Positions 14,973-24,737 of a stretch of 60,279 bases of DNA are shown here, piece by piece. A program made the position numbers and the translations under genes. The DNA comes from an uncultured Bacteroidales bacterium (GTDB lineage: Bacteria; Bacteroidota; Bacteroidia; Bacteroidales; Paludibacteraceae). Location of the stretch: the NCBI GenBank assembly GCA_944321895.1, contig CALUNA010000018.1, positions 1-60,279 on the forward strand, given 5' to 3'. Position 1 is the first letter of the stretch. The number at the start of each line of letters is the position of its first letter. A model generated the notes under the pieces. The model was not told the origin of the DNA, searched no databases, and worked only from the letters and a program-made list of their open reading frames with translations.

Positions 14973-14980
14973 TATATTTG
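14973..14980 (+). promoter_or_regulatory. Promoter -7 box of WYL regulator gene
   Basis: TATATTTG matches TAnnTTTG. Expected start near 14987, about 20 bases before the ATG at 15006. The palindrome occupies the -15 to -45 region. Confidence 0.65.
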
Positions 14981-15005
14981 CCGCAAAAATAAAACAAAAC
15001 AATCT

Positions 15006-15956
15006 ATGGCAGCAAATCTTTTCGGGCGGTATGTATGGCTTGTAGACATTATCCGCCAACACAAACGGCTCACCTACGAAGAAATCAACCGGCTTTGGAA
15101 AGAAAGCGGACTAAGCTATGGCGATGAGGATTCCTTGCCGTTACGGACCTTCCACAACCATCGCAAAGCAATCATGGACATATTCAACATAGACATAGAA
15201 TGCGACAAAAACGGCTACAAATACTACATAGACGACCCGGAAAACCTGGAACATGACACTTTGCGCAGTTGGCTGATAGATTCTTACACCACGCTAAACC
15301 AAATCCAGGCAGACAGCAAACTCGAAAACCGGATTATTTTTGAGAATATCCCATCCGGGCGCACATGGCTGACCGCCATCACCAATGCCATGCGGAAAAA
15401 CGAGGTACTGTATATCACCTATCAGAGTTTCTGGCACTCTGAAGCAAATAGTTTCGAGATAGAACCTTATTACCTGAAAGTAGTAAAACAACGCTGGTAT
15501 GTGATAGCGCGCAGCCCCTACTATTCGGCAAAGAACAAAGCGAAAGGCATTGAACCGGCAGACGTTTACCGCATCTATGCACTTGACAGAATCAAGGACA
15601 TTACGGAATCCGGCAAAACATTCGAGTTCAACAGGAATTTCAACATTGAACGTTATTTTGAAGGCTGCTGCGGCGTCATTCCTTCCGAAGAGCCGGCAGA
15701 AAAGGTTGTCATTGCGGCGTATGGCGAATTTGCAAATTACCTGCGTACCCTGCCCTTGCACAAATCACAAAAAGAGACAGGCCAAAAAGGCGATGCGACA
15801 TTTTTCGAGTATCAGATAAAACCGACGTTCGATTTTTACCAATTACTCCTCGCGCAAGGCAACCAACTGGAAGTACTTGAGCCGGAATCCATACGCAACG
15901 AAATGCGCAACCGACTCAGGCAAACCATGGCGCGCTACGAAAATACGACAGAATAA
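15006..15956 (+). CDS. WYL-domain transcriptional regulator
   Basis: A 316-residue regulator. Residues 1-75 look like a winged helix-turn-helix (LTYEEINRLWKES, then RTFHNHRKAIMDIF as probable recognition helix). Residues ~120-220 are a WYL domain: IEPYYLKVVKQRWYVIARS with W164-Y165-V166 in place of the signature WYL triplet, then VYRIYALDRIKDI. The last ~90 residues resemble the WCX extension (EKVVIAAYGEFANYLRTLPL). Proteins of this architecture, such as the BrxR/CapW group, bind palindromes over promoters of defence genes and respond to a ligand through the WYL domain. The palindrome at 14940-14968 in its own promoter suggests autoregulation, and the two related sites suggest at least two further targets. 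Confidence 0.88.
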   Translation: MAANLFGRYVWLVDIIRQHKRLTYEEINRLWKESGLSYGDEDSLPLRTFHNHRKAIMDIFNIDIECDKNGYKYYIDDPENLEHDTLRSWLIDSYTTLNQIQADSKLENRIIFENIPSGRTWLTAITNAMRKNEVLYITYQSFWHSEANSFEIEPYYLKVVKQRWYVIARSPYYSAKNKAKGIEPADVYRIYALDRIKDITESGKTFEFNRNFNIERYFEGCCGVIPSEEPAEKVVIAAYGEFANYLRTLPLHKSQKETGQKGDATFFEYQIKPTFDFYQLLLAQGNQLEVLEPESIRNEMRNRLRQTMARYENTTE

Positions 15957-15981
15957 ATTTACAACCACAAGGCAACAGGTA

Positions 15982-16008
15982 AAGCGGAGAGATTTCTTCT
16001 GACCGCTT
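15982..16008. terminator. Bidirectional terminator between convergent genes
   Basis: AAGCGG (15982-15987) and CCGCTT (16003-16008) form a stem around a 15-base loop between the convergent WYL and HIU-hydrolase-like genes. TTAATTT follows on the plus strand and TTTACC on the minus strand. The right arm overlaps the stop codon of the minus-strand gene. Confidence 0.45.
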
Positions 16009-16420
16009 AATTTCCCCTGTAAGTGGAATACCCGAACGGACTGAGCGTAATGGGAACATGATAGTGGCTGTCATCGCTTATCTCGAACACGACCTCGATG
16101 AAAGGATAAAAGGTTTGCTGGTTTCGCAGTGCAAAATAAGGTGCCGTGCAATAGGTCAGTTTATATATTCCCACATGGCTCACACCAGCCTCTTCAGGCA
16201 GAAAATCTTTTACCCTTCCGTTTTTGTCGGTAATTTTTTTGTCAACCACAGACCAGTTTCCCGACTTATCCTGTTTGGAAAGAATAATTTCCACATCTGG
16301 AACCGGTTTACCCTCGGCAATGTCCAAAATATGGCTCGACAACTGGTAAACTGCATCCTGCGCAAAAACCGTATTGACAAAAGCTGCCAATACAAATAGC
16401 AAACAAAATAATTTTTTCAT
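16007..16420 (-). CDS. Secreted hydroxyisourate hydrolase / transthyretin-like protein
   Basis: A 137-residue protein with a signal peptide (MKKLFCLLFVLAAFVNTVFA). The mature part is a single transthyretin-like domain: LSSHILDIAEGKPVPDVEIIL at the start, a TDKNGRVKDFLPE loop, YPFIEVVFEISDDSHYHVPITLSPFGYSTYRGN at the end. 5-Hydroxyisourate hydrolases end in YRGS; here the last residue is Asn instead of Ser. The signal peptide indicates periplasmic or surface location, unlike the usual cytosolic or peroxisomal enzymes. A role in urate breakdown is plausible but no other purine-catabolism gene is in the window. It lies downstream of the patatin gene on the same strand. Confidence 0.85.
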   Translation of the reverse strand: MKKLFCLLFVLAAFVNTVFAQDAVYQLSSHILDIAEGKPVPDVEIILSKQDKSGNWSVVDKKITDKNGRVKDFLPEEAGVSHVGIYKLTYCTAPYFALRNQQTFYPFIEVVFEISDDSHYHVPITLSPFGYSTYRGN

Positions 16421-16498
16421 AGTTCCGGGTTTATGTATAATTTATCACAAAATCATTCAGGAGCATTACCACCTTGTGGCGGCAATAGGCTTTCCAAT

Positions 16499-17293
16499 TT
16501 ATAATTTTGCCTTGACTTGCAGGCGCTCTTTTATCAATTCCTTGGCTGTCGTATAGCCGAGATTGAATATTTCTTTCGATTTTTCCGTATCGAAAGTATC
16601 AAAACCGCCCATGTCAGTAGGTTCAATAAGCCAGTCACACAGCTCTTTGTCATGAATAATATTGGCCTTAAACATGAAATGATAAGCCCGCAACGCCACA
16701 TTGATAATTGTCAGTTTGTATTCATCCGCCACGAGCGGGCTGGCATTGACACCGATCAAATGCTCGCATTCATCGCGTATCGTGCTCACCGGAAAATTCT
16801 TGAATACGCCTCCATCTACATAATTAACGCCATCAATTTTCCGTGGAACAAACAGTACAGGCACACTGCACGAAGCCGCAATGCACTCCACCAAATCACC
16901 TGACTTGAAGGTTACACTTTTGCCGGCATCCAGGTTAGTAGCCACTATGCGCACTGGAATAGGAAGGTCCTCCACCCGTTTGGTGCGCAAATGTTTTTTC
17001 AAAAAAGAAACAAATGGTTCTATGGTAAAAATACCACCCGTCGGACGTCTGATTTGCGTCCATTCCCGAAAACTGACATCGGAAAACAAATCCCCGATCT
17101 CATCAGGCGTATAACCATCAGAATAAAATGCGGCAACAATGCTTCCGGCACTCACTCCTGACATGATATTCGGCTTTACGCCAACTTCCTCCAGAGCTTT
17201 CAGAACTCCCGCATGACAAAGCCCCTTGATGCCACCGCCACTCATGGCCAGCCCTATTTCATAAGGCTTGTGCTGAAATAGTTTGTTAATCAT
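16499..17293 (-). CDS. Patatin-like phospholipase
   Basis: A 264-residue esterase from the ATG at 17293; an in-frame TTG at 17335 would overlap the uvrA stop and is less likely. The oxyanion loop is SGGGIKG (18-24), the nucleophile elbow is GVSAG with Ser48, and the catalytic Asp lies in DGGVFKNFPV in the second half, completing a Ser-Asp dyad. These enzymes hydrolyse acyl chains from phospholipids or other lipids. No signal peptide is present, so it acts in the cytoplasm or at the inner-membrane face. It follows uvrA by 38 bases and may be part of the same transcript. Confidence 0.92.
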   Translation of the reverse strand: MINKLFQHKPYEIGLAMSGGGIKGLCHAGVLKALEEVGVKPNIMSGVSAGSIVAAFYSDGYTPDEIGDLFSDVSFREWTQIRRPTGGIFTIEPFVSFLKKHLRTKRVEDLPIPVRIVATNLDAGKSVTFKSGDLVECIAASCSVPVLFVPRKIDGVNYVDGGVFKNFPVSTIRDECEHLIGVNASPLVADEYKLTIINVALRAYHFMFKANIIHDKELCDWLIEPTDMGGFDTFDTEKSKEIFNLGYTTAKELIKERLQVKAKL

Positions 17294-17331
17294 TCCAATA
17301 CGTGTTTTTTCAGATTTTCTATTACTTATTC

Positions 17332-20136
17332 TCAACGCAGAAACTTTCCTGTTTCACTTTCCACACAGGCCGCAATCTGCTGCGGAGTCCCTGTACACAT
17401 GACTTTTCCTCCGTTCCGTCCGCCATCCGGCCCCATATCGATGACATAATCCGCAACCCGGATTACATCCAGATTATGTTCAATGACAATCACCGTATTT
17501 CCCTTGTCCACCAACTTGTCAAGGACGCCAAGCAAGACACGAATGTCCTCAAAGTGCAATCCCGTAGTCGGTTCGTCAAGTATATAAAGTGTTTTGCCTG
17601 TATCGCGTTTGCCAAGCTCCGTCGCCAATTTCACGCGCTGGCTTTCACCGCCACTCAATGTCGTGCTGCTCTGCCCCAGTTTGATATAGCCGAGCCCGAC
17701 ATCCTGCAATGTTTTTATTTTATGCAATATAAAAGCTTGATTTTCAAAGAATTCTACGGCCTGGTTTATGGTCATGTCCAACACATCGGCTATTGACTTG
17801 CCCTTGAACCGGACCTCCAGCGTTTCGCGGTTATAACGTTTTCCGCCACATACTTCACAAGGAACATACACATCCGGCAAGAAGTTCATTTCTATGGTCT
17901 TGTAACCATTTCCGCCACAGGCCTCGCAACGTCCGCCGGCCGTATTGAACGAGAATCGTCCGGGCTTATATCCCCTGATTTTCGCCTCCGGCAATGATGT
18001 GAACAGATTCCGTATGTCGGAAAAAACACCGGTATAGGTAGCCGGATTGCTGCGTGGCGTCCGCCCTATCGGACTCTGGTCCACACAAACGACCTTGTCG
18101 ATATTTTCCATGCCTTCTATGGCGACATAAGGCATCGGTTCCGCGTTGGAACGGTAGAAATGACGGCTTAGAATTGGATAAAGCGTACTGTTTATCAGCG
18201 TACTTTTTCCGCTTCCGGAAACACCTGTTATGCAAATCATTTTCCCCAACGGGAACTCAACATCCACGTTTTTCAGATTATTGCCCGTGCATCCTTTCAA
18301 GCGTATGGAAAGGCCGTTTCCAGGACGAATGGCATGTGGTTCTATCTTCCGTTTGCCATTCAGATAGGACGAAGTCAGCGTATCGGCAGCGAGCATCTGT
18401 TGCGGTGTGCCGGCAAACACAAGTTTTCCGCCAAGGCGGCCTGCATAAGGTCCCAGATCGATAATATAATCCGCCTCGCGCATCATTTGTTCATCGTGTT
18501 CCACGACAATGACCGTGTTTCCCATATCGCGCAAATGCTTCAACGAATCTATCAGACGCATGTTGTCGCGCTGGTGCAACCCGATACTCGGTTCGTCAAG
18601 GATATACAGCACGTTCACCAGTTGCGAGCCGATTTGCGTGGCCAGTCGGATGCGCTGGCTTTCGCCACCGCTCAGCGAATCGGAACTGCGCGCGAGCGAC
18701 AAATAGCCCAAACCGACATCGAGCATAAACTGCAAACGGGTACGCACTTCTTTCAAAATCTCGGTTGCAATACGCTGCTGTTTTTCAGTGAGTTGGCTTT
18801 CCACACCATTCATGTAATCATACAAGTCGGAAACATCCATGCATGCCAGTTCGTAGATGTTTTTGTCGCCGATACGGTAATACAGACTTTCCTTTTTCAG
18901 GCGCGCCCCTTTGCACTCAGGGCACACGGCCTGCGTGCTGTACTGGTTAGCCCATTTTTGTTCGGAAGCAGACATGGCATTCTCCTGCTGCATTTCCAGA
19001 TAGCGCAGAATGCCTTCATAACGCAAAAAATAGTTCGAATTGCCCAGGGCCTGATTTTTCAACTGCAGGCGTTCTTCCGTGCCGTTCATGATTTCATCCA
19101 TGGCCTCGTCCGATATCTGTTCTATCGGCGTGTGCAGGTCATGGCCGAATTTTTCCAGAATGGCCTCTATCTGCCAGAAAATTGTCGTCTGTTTGTATTT
19201 GCCCAAGGGTGCGATACCGCCTTCATAAATGCTTAATTTCTTGTCAGGTACGATTTTCTCCATGTCCGGTTGCAAGACGACTCCCAGACCTTTGCAGACA
19301 GGACAAGCGCCCTGAGGCGAATTGAAAGAGAAGTTATGCGGTGCAGGGTCATTATAGGCTATTCCGCTTGTCGGGCACATCAGCGACCGGCTGAAATAAC
19401 GCACCTGTCCTGATTCCTGATTGAAAACCAGCACGATACCGTTTCCCTGTTGCATGGCCTTCGACATGGATTCCTGCAAACGCCGGCGATCTTTCTGGCT
19501 GACAGCCAGCTTGTCGATTACGGCCTCTATCGTATGATTCTTGTAGCGGTCAAGTTTCATTCCATGTGTAATTTCACGCAACTCGCCATCAACACGCACA
19601 TGCAAATAACCTTTCCGCAGAACCTGCTCGAACAACTCCCGATAATGTCCTTTTCTGTTCTTCACCAACGGCGCCAGCAAATATACCTTGCGTCCTTCAT
19701 AATCTTTGAGAATCAAATCCACAATCTGGTCATCCGTATATTTGACCATTTTCTCGCCGGTAACATAACTGTAGGCCTGGCCAGCACGCGCAAACAACAA
19801 ACGCAGGAAATCATATATCTCGGTCGTGGTCCCGACCGTGGAACGCGGATTCCGGTTCGTGGTCTTCTGTTCAATGGAAATGACTGGACTCAAACCAGTG
19901 ATTTTGTCCACATCCGGCCGCTGCATGCTGCCCAGGAAGCCGCGGGCATAAGCGGAAAAAGTCTCGATATAACGCCGCTGGCCTTCGGCAAAAATCGTGT
20001 CGAAAGCCAAGGACGATTTTCCGCTACCGCTCAAACCGGTAATCACTGTCAATGAATTGCGCGGAATACATACATCTATGTTTTTGAGGTTATGGACGCG
20101 CGCGCCGATAACCTCTATGCAATTTCTGTTATCCAA
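17332..20136 (-). CDS. uvrA: Excinuclease ABC subunit A
   Basis: A full-length 934-residue UvrA, the damage-sensing ATPase of nucleotide excision repair. It has two ABC modules: Walker [10 protein letters not shown] near residue 34 and GVSGSGKST in the second half, with LSGGESQRI and LSGGESQRV signature motifs. Zinc-finger cysteines are visible as CPVCKGLG / CPECKGARL and CEACGGNGY / CEVCGGKRY. The start [18 protein letters not shown]-like N-terminus matches the family. It lies 36 bases after the nitroreductase stop; no separate promoter box was seen between them, and uvrB is not in this window. Confidence 0.98.
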   Translation of the reverse strand: MDNRNCIEVIGARVHNLKNIDVCIPRNSLTVITGLSGSGKSSLAFDTIFAEGQRRYIETFSAYARGFLGSMQRPDVDKITGLSPVISIEQKTTNRNPRSTVGTTTEIYDFLRLLFARAGQAYSYVTGEKMVKYTDDQIVDLILKDYEGRKVYLLAPLVKNRKGHYRELFEQVLRKGYLHVRVDGELREITHGMKLDRYKNHTIEAVIDKLAVSQKDRRRLQESMSKAMQQGNGIVLVFNQESGQVRYFSRSLMCPTSGIAYNDPAPHNFSFNSPQGACPVCKGLGVVLQPDMEKIVPDKKLSIYEGGIAPLGKYKQTTIFWQIEAILEKFGHDLHTPIEQISDEAMDEIMNGTEERLQLKNQALGNSNYFLRYEGILRYLEMQQENAMSASEQKWANQYSTQAVCPECKGARLKKESLYYRIGDKNIYELACMDVSDLYDYMNGVESQLTEKQQRIATEILKEVRTRLQFMLDVGLGYLSLARSSDSLSGGESQRIRLATQIGSQLVNVLYILDEPSIGLHQRDNMRLIDSLKHLRDMGNTVIVVEHDEQMMREADYIIDLGPYAGRLGGKLVFAGTPQQMLAADTLTSSYLNGKRKIEPHAIRPGNGLSIRLKGCTGNNLKNVDVEFPLGKMICITGVSGSGKSTLINSTLYPILSRHFYRSNAEPMPYVAIEGMENIDKVVCVDQSPIGRTPRSNPATYTGVFSDIRNLFTSLPEAKIRGYKPGRFSFNTAGGRCEACGGNGYKTIEMNFLPDVYVPCEVCGGKRYNRETLEVRFKGKSIADVLDMTINQAVEFFENQAFILHKIKTLQDVGLGYIKLGQSSTTLSGGESQRVKLATELGKRDTGKTLYILDEPTTGLHFEDIRVLLGVLDKLVDKGNTVIVIEHNLDVIRVADYVIDMGPDGGRNGGKVMCTGTPQQIAACVESETGKFLR

Positions 20137-20172
20137 AATATTCTCAGATTTTCATCATGACGGGATATCTGC

Positions 20173-20919
20173 CTATTTCAAATATCCCTGTTTACGCAAT
20201 ACATCAAGCAGAACCTTTGAGAAGTATTCATTGTTTTCCCGGGTGTAACGGACATCCGTAAACACTTGCGCCAAGGTTTGCTTTCCATTTTCTGCAATAA
20301 ATTTGGCCGTATCCGGCAATGCCTCTTTGGCTGCATACAACTTATTTATGACATCTGCCGAGAATGGCTCATATACTTCGTTGTGAATAATTGCGTCCAA
20401 CGGCAAACGATCCTGCATCTCCGGCATCTCTGCCGGATAGCCAACAGTAAGCGTCGTAACCGGTACGACCAAACGCGGCAAGTGCAGCACATCGATTATC
20501 TGACCGGCATTGTAGGTTGTTGTTCCCAGATAACACAATCCCAACCCTTCTCTTTCTGCAGCTACGGCAAAAGTCTGCGCCACAATGATTGCGTCGATTG
20601 CCGCACCGACAAACGATTGGAAGTTGTCGTATCCGGGCACAGCCTGACGCTGTTCGCACCAGGTTGAGAAACGGTTGAAATCCGCACAAAAAGTCAGCAC
20701 GACGGGAGCTTCCGTAACCATCGGCTGGTTGAAATGCGCGGGTGCCAGTGCACGCTTCTTTTCTTCACTGCGGGTAACAATCACTGAATATGTTTGCATG
20801 TTGCCCGTGTTGGACGCACGGCATGCCAATGACAACAAATTGCGTAACAACTCATCTGAAACAGGACGTTCTGCATAACGCCGTATGGTTCTTCTGTCTT
20901 TCAAATCCATATATTTCAC
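20173..20919 (-). CDS. Nitroreductase family NADPH-dependent flavin oxidoreductase
   Basis: A 248-residue NfsA/FRP-type nitroreductase. It begins [21 protein letters not shown], the usual FMN-binding arginine segment, then [14 protein letters not shown], and has the mid-domain [31 protein letters not shown] helix that forms the dimer core. The C-terminal third ([23 protein letters not shown]) matches the family pattern. The enzyme reduces quinones, flavins or nitro compounds with NAD(P)H in the cytosol. It starts 12 bases after the acyltransferase stop, so the two share a transcript. Confidence 0.9.
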   Translation of the reverse strand: MKYMDLKDRRTIRRYAERPVSDELLRNLLSLACRASNTGNMQTYSVIVTRSEEKKRALAPAHFNQPMVTEAPVVLTFCADFNRFSTWCEQRQAVPGYDNFQSFVGAAIDAIIVAQTFAVAAEREGLGLCYLGTTTYNAGQIIDVLHLPRLVVPVTTLTVGYPAEMPEMQDRLPLDAIIHNEVYEPFSADVINKLYAAKEALPDTAKFIAENGKQTLAQVFTDVRYTRENNEYFSKVLLDVLRKQGYLK

Positions 20920-20931
20920 TAAAAACCAGTC

Positions 20932-21468
20932 CTACATTTTGAAATTCTCCGGCTTTTTTGCCCGGATATTTTTATAAAAATTTTTTATTGCCCCCATATC
21001 GGCATCCACATTTCCTGTTGGCACAAACGTTTTTCCTATGCCGATTTCCTTTTTCCCGTAATCCAAATAAGCAAGTTGTATGGGAACATTGGCTTTCAGG
21101 GCAATATAATAAAATCCTCTTTTCCATTCCGGATTCGGTTTGCGTGTTCCCTCCGGGGTGATACCGATTTCAAAGCGCTCATGGCGTTCAAATTCCGCCG
21201 CCACCTGATCGGTCACGGATGTTTTTCTGAAACGGTCAACCGGTATGCCTCCCATGGCACGGAATATTGGCCCGAGCGGGAAAACGAACCATTCCTTCTT
21301 CATTAAGAATCCGGCTTTTTTTCCGATGGCATTTGCTCCGAGCTTACCGACTACAAAATCCCAATTGCTTGTATGAGGCGCAATGCAAATCACACATTTG
21401 GGTTCATCCGGAACAGTCATGACCGCTTTCCAGCCGAATAATTTCAGAATAAATGCACTGATATTCAT
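20932..21468 (-). CDS. 1-acyl-glycerol-phosphate acyltransferase-like protein
   Basis: A 178-residue PlsC-superfamily protein from the ATG at 21468; a start at 21516 is possible but adds an atypical N-terminus. The catalytic HxxxxD motif is present as APHTSNWDF, and the glycerol-phosphate-binding block as GITPEGTRKPNPEWKRGF. GGIPVDRF supplies the third block. It is shorter than typical PlsC and lacks a strong membrane anchor, as seen in the YihG-like or small lysophospholipid acyltransferase branch. It should transfer acyl groups to a lysolipid at the inner membrane. The gene lies between floA and the nitroreductase gene. Confidence 0.85.
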   Translation of the reverse strand: MNISAFILKLFGWKAVMTVPDEPKCVICIAPHTSNWDFVVGKLGANAIGKKAGFLMKKEWFVFPLGPIFRAMGGIPVDRFRKTSVTDQVAAEFERHERFEIGITPEGTRKPNPEWKRGFYYIALKANVPIQLAYLDYGKKEIGIGKTFVPTGNVDADMGAIKNFYKNIRAKKPENFKM

Positions 21469-21532
21469 ACGTTCAACGGATAAATGGCCGGAGAAGGCGG
21501 GAACTTTTCCCCACAATCATTTCCGGCAATGT

Positions 21533-22498
21533 TTATTTCTTTGTCGGTTTGGCAATAGCATCGCGCATTGCCGTATCCGCCTCTATATTTTTCATTTTAT
21601 AGTAGTCCATGATACCCAGGTTTCCGCTACGGAAAGCTTCGGCCATGGCTTTCGGCACTTCGGCCTCGGCCTCTATCACCTTGGCACGGGCTTCCTGTGC
21701 CTTGGCACGCATTTCCTGTTCCAGAGCTACAGCCATTGCACGGCGTTCTTCGGCCTTGGCCTGCGCTATATTCTTGTCGGCCTCGGCCTGGTCCATTTGC
21801 AGTTGCGCACCGATATTCTTGCCTATATCTATGTCAGCAATATCAATGGACAGGATTTCAAAGGCCGTTCCGGCATCCAGACCTTTTTTCAACACCAGCT
21901 TGGAGATGGAATCCGGATTCTCCAATACGGACTTGTGAGAATCGCTCGAACCGATGGAGGACACAATGCCCTCACCGACACGCGCCAGAACGGTGTCTTC
22001 ACCGGCACCACCGACCAACTGCTTGATATTGGCACGTACGGTGACACGCGCTTTGGCAATAAGCTGTATGCCATCCTTTGCCACCGCTGTAACCGGAGGC
22101 GTATCTATCACCTTGGGATTCACCGACATCTGTACGGCTTCAAAAACATCACGTCCGGCCAGGTCTATGGCCGTCGCCATCTGAAAAGTCAAGTCGATAT
22201 TGGCTTTCGAGGCGGAAACCAATGCATGAATTACCCGCTCGATATGACCTCCAGCCAGATAGTGAGCCTCCAAAGCATCACGCATAATGTCATGCAGTCC
22301 GGCCTTATGGGCTTCAATCATACATGCCACGATCTTGTGTGGCGGCACTTTACGGATACGCATTAAGAACAGTTGGATCAGCGAAATGCTGACACCGGAA
22401 ACTTTTGCCGAAATCCACAGCAGGAAAGGGACATAGTAGAAGAATAAAATCAGGACTATGCCCAACAGAGCAAATAAAATAATCGTAATCAATTGCAT
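21533..22498 (-). CDS. floA: Flotillin-like membrane microdomain protein
   Basis: A 321-residue FloA-type protein: a short N-terminal membrane segment ([26 protein letters not shown]), then a SPFH/PHB-like region with [18 protein letters not shown], and a long Ala/Glu/Lys coiled coil ([33 protein letters not shown], shown only as a run of heptads here). Family members organise functional membrane microdomains and influence secretion and signalling. The upstream gene encodes an NfeD-like protein, the classic flotillin partner, and the pair is conserved across bacteria. The gap between the two is 58 bases. Confidence 0.95.
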   Translation of the reverse strand: MQLITIILFALLGIVLILFFYYVPFLLWISAKVSGVSISLIQLFLMRIRKVPPHKIVACMIEAHKAGLHDIMRDALEAHYLAGGHIERVIHALVSASKANIDLTFQMATAIDLAGRDVFEAVQMSVNPKVIDTPPVTAVAKDGIQLIAKARVTVRANIKQLVGGAGEDTVLARVGEGIVSSIGSSDSHKSVLENPDSISKLVLKKGLDAGTAFEILSIDIADIDIGKNIGAQLQMDQAEADKNIAQAKAEERRAMAVALEQEMRAKAQEARAKVIEAEAEVPKAMAEAFRSGNLGIMDYYKMKNIEADTAMRDAIAKPTKK

Positions 22499-22556
22499 AA
22501 TTTGTTACAAATTTAGTTCTCCGAGTATCGTGACGGAGGTTTATGAATAATTTAAT

Positions 22557-23036
22557 CTATTTATTTTGAGAACCGACGGTTTCTACAATCACCGTGTTAC
22601 CTTGTATGTCCATGACACGCACCATTGTATTTTCATCAATAAAGCCTTCCAGGGTTTTCGCTTCCGCCTCAAGGCCGTTTACTTCTATTTTACCCATAGG
22701 TGCCAATCTTGACAAGGTAATCCCCGTATCGCCCCGTTTTATGTTTCTGCCCTGCAAGTTGTCTATCTTGGCGGAAATATCCGCATGCAGGCTCATTTTA
22801 TCCAGCGCGCGCGACTTCAGGAACAGATAGACGGCAAATGACATCACCGCCAGCATGATTAAAGCTGTCAGCGAACCGGCAAATGTGCCAATTTTGACAT
22901 ATGCATAATATACGGCGCCCGCCAAAGACAGGAACCCGGCAACACCGGCTACGGACAGACCCGGAATCAGGAATAATTCCGCCAGCAGGAAAAGTACGCC
23001 TGCTACGATCAATATGGCTACGATTGCTATTTCCAT
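22557..23036 (-). CDS. NfeD-like protein
   Basis: A 159-residue short NfeD: three or four hydrophobic segments in the first ~75 residues (IVAILIVAGVLFLLAELFLIPG onward), then a soluble OB-fold-like C-terminal domain (RGDTGITLSRLAPMGKIEVNG, VRVMDIQGNTVIVET). It lacks the ClpP-type protease domain of long NfeD. The OB domain is thought to act with flotillin-type proteins, and its immediate neighbour is floA. A promoter box lies 25 bases upstream. Confidence 0.92.
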   Translation of the reverse strand: MEIAIVAILIVAGVLFLLAELFLIPGLSVAGVAGFLSLAGAVYYAYVKIGTFAGSLTALIMLAVMSFAVYLFLKSRALDKMSLHADISAKIDNLQGRNIKRGDTGITLSRLAPMGKIEVNGLEAEAKTLEGFIDENTMVRVMDIQGNTVIVETVGSQNK

Positions 23037-23060
23037 AAGCTCATTTCAGATATGAGGCTT

Positions 23061-23068
23061 CAAAGGTA
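23061..23068 (-). promoter_or_regulatory. Promoter of nfeD-floA operon
   Basis: The minus strand reads TACCTTTG (full -7 match) with TTG at 23089-23091 twenty bases upstream. Predicted leader about 20 bases. Confidence 0.6.
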
Positions 23069-23194
23069 ACTACTTTTTTTGAACTTACCAAGCACAACGC
23101 CAGGAGAAGATTGCCTGTGTCCTTTATCATCAAACCGGCATGTCCGTGCAAGAATTTCCTGTTTATCTGCACGGAAAAGCCTGGATGCAAGCTG

Positions 23195-24595
23195 TTATTG
23201 CTTCTGGACTTGCAGATACTCAATTTCCGTGTTCCGCACTTCGATAAGCTTGTTGTCCAACACGGACTGTTGCTGCTGCAACTGCTGTTCCAGACTGATT
23301 ATACTGTCTGCCATGGCTTTTTTCTGCTCGGGAGGTGCCAGCTCGTAAGCGCGGCGCAATTCAGCCAGCCGTGCATTCTGTTCTTCGTATTTCTTTTCTG
23401 CCTGTTGATATATTCTGAACAATTGTTCGGCCTTTCTGCTGCGAAAGTCGGCATAACGTTTATAGACTATATTGTCGTTGATATAGAAGGAAAAATCCGG
23501 CTGTTCATCCGGCTGCTTCAAGGCTGGGTTGACCGTCTGGTCCGGCAATGCAGGGCGGGCGGCTTTCCGATAGGTTATCAAGGCGGCCAGATCGGCCACA
23601 TGCCGCGCATCCGGATGGCGGACAATCTTGGTAGCTTCGTTCGGAATGAATACATAAATCATTACGCTGTCTGAATGCTGGCGGCGATCTGTTGCAAACC
23701 AGCCCAGATGACGGCTTTCATCCAATACAAACATATAATCGTTAGCCGGCGAGTTAAACGGCATACCGATATTTTCCGGCTGCAAATAAGTTTCCGTTTC
23801 CGAATTGTAACGGGTTATGTATATATCGTATCCTCCCAATCCATCTGGAGCATCGGAAGCAAAATAAAACGTTATGCCATCCGACATGACAAATGGATAA
23901 TTTTCGTTATATTTTGTGTTTGGCGGCGCAGGCAGAGGCTTCGGGGTTGACCAGTCATCCAACAGACGCAGGGTCCGGAACAAATCCAGGCGGTTTTCAT
24001 TCACATCCGAAAAGATAGTGCGGTCCTGGCGCTGGTTTGTATAGGAAACAATTTGCTGCAGAACACTGTCTTTCTGCACATTACGCATTTCCAGCTTTCC
24101 TGTTTCCTGAGACAGACGATAGAAATCCAGAAAACTTCTTTTTGCTACCTGAATACTGTCCACAATGGTTATATCCTCCACACGTGCCAGAAAACGCACA
24201 CCAAGACGGGCTGTTTCGATGCGTTTTGCCAGTACCGGCAAGCGTTCATCTGTTTCCGAAAGGCTTTCCATGTATTTCTGCCAGGCTGTTATCGCTTCTT
24301 CAAACCGATAGTCATCAAAATACAGATTGCCCAAATAGAAATTCCGCAACGGATAACGCTCGCCCGCCTGCTCAAAATAACGTATTGCTGTTTCCGCATC
24401 ACCCAACTCGTAACAGCAACGCGCATAACGATACTGATACAAGACATTGGATGGGCTTCCGGCAAGCAACTTTCCATAAATTGCTTGTGCCTGTTCATAT
24501 TCACGTTCATTAAACAGACGGTCGGCATCACGGGCCGGCTGCGCATGCATGAATGTTACAGACAAAAGCAAAATTACTAAAATGTTTATTCTCAT
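23195..24595 (-). CDS. Exported TPR and PD40-type repeat protein
   Basis: A 466-residue exported protein. The start at 24595 gives a clear signal peptide (MRINILVILLLSVTFMHAQ) and lies just after the promoter box at 24615-24622; the longer frame from 24658 would begin upstream of the promoter. Residues ~20-150 hold TPR-like repeats (AQAIYGKLLAGSPSN, AIRYFEQAGERYPL). The middle resembles WD40-like PD40 beta-propeller blades (SDGITFYFASDAPDGLGGYD, LDESRHLGWFAT). The last ~90 residues form a coiled coil with EEQNARLAELRRAYEL. Similar TPR/PD40 proteins are found among type IX secretion and envelope components, but the OmpA-like domain of PorE is absent. Confidence 0.8.
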   Translation of the reverse strand: MRINILVILLLSVTFMHAQPARDADRLFNEREYEQAQAIYGKLLAGSPSNVLYQYRYARCCYELGDAETAIRYFEQAGERYPLRNFYLGNLYFDDYRFEEAITAWQKYMESLSETDERLPVLAKRIETARLGVRFLARVEDITIVDSIQVAKRSFLDFYRLSQETGKLEMRNVQKDSVLQQIVSYTNQRQDRTIFSDVNENRLDLFRTLRLLDDWSTPKPLPAPPNTKYNENYPFVMSDGITFYFASDAPDGLGGYDIYITRYNSETETYLQPENIGMPFNSPANDYMFVLDESRHLGWFATDRRQHSDSVMIYVFIPNEATKIVRHPDARHVADLAALITYRKAARPALPDQTVNPALKQPDEQPDFSFYINDNIVYKRYADFRSRKAEQLFRIYQQAEKKYEEQNARLAELRRAYELAPPEQKKAMADSIISLEQQLQQQQSVLDNKLIEVRNTEIEYLQVQKQ

Positions 24596-24614
24596 GTACT
24601 CGGGGTTTGAAGTG

Positions 24615-24622
24615 CAAAAATA
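24615..24622 (-). promoter_or_regulatory. Promoter -7 box of TPR/PD40 gene
   Basis: The minus strand reads TATTTTTG (full match), giving a start near 24608 and a short leader to the ATG at 24595. No clear TTTG at -33. Confidence 0.55.
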
Positions 24623-24737
24623 AGGATAAAAAAGGAATGTGAAAACACTTGTCTCCAAAAATATGGCGGCAAGAACCGGCGGCTTTCATTCAGACAAACC
24701 CGTATGAAACATCTTGTCCGGGCAATTACAAGTTGCC

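Noticed and set aside
24596-24658. Upstream start for the TPR/PD40 gene
   Set aside because: It lies upstream of the promoter box at 24615-24622 and would bury the signal peptide.
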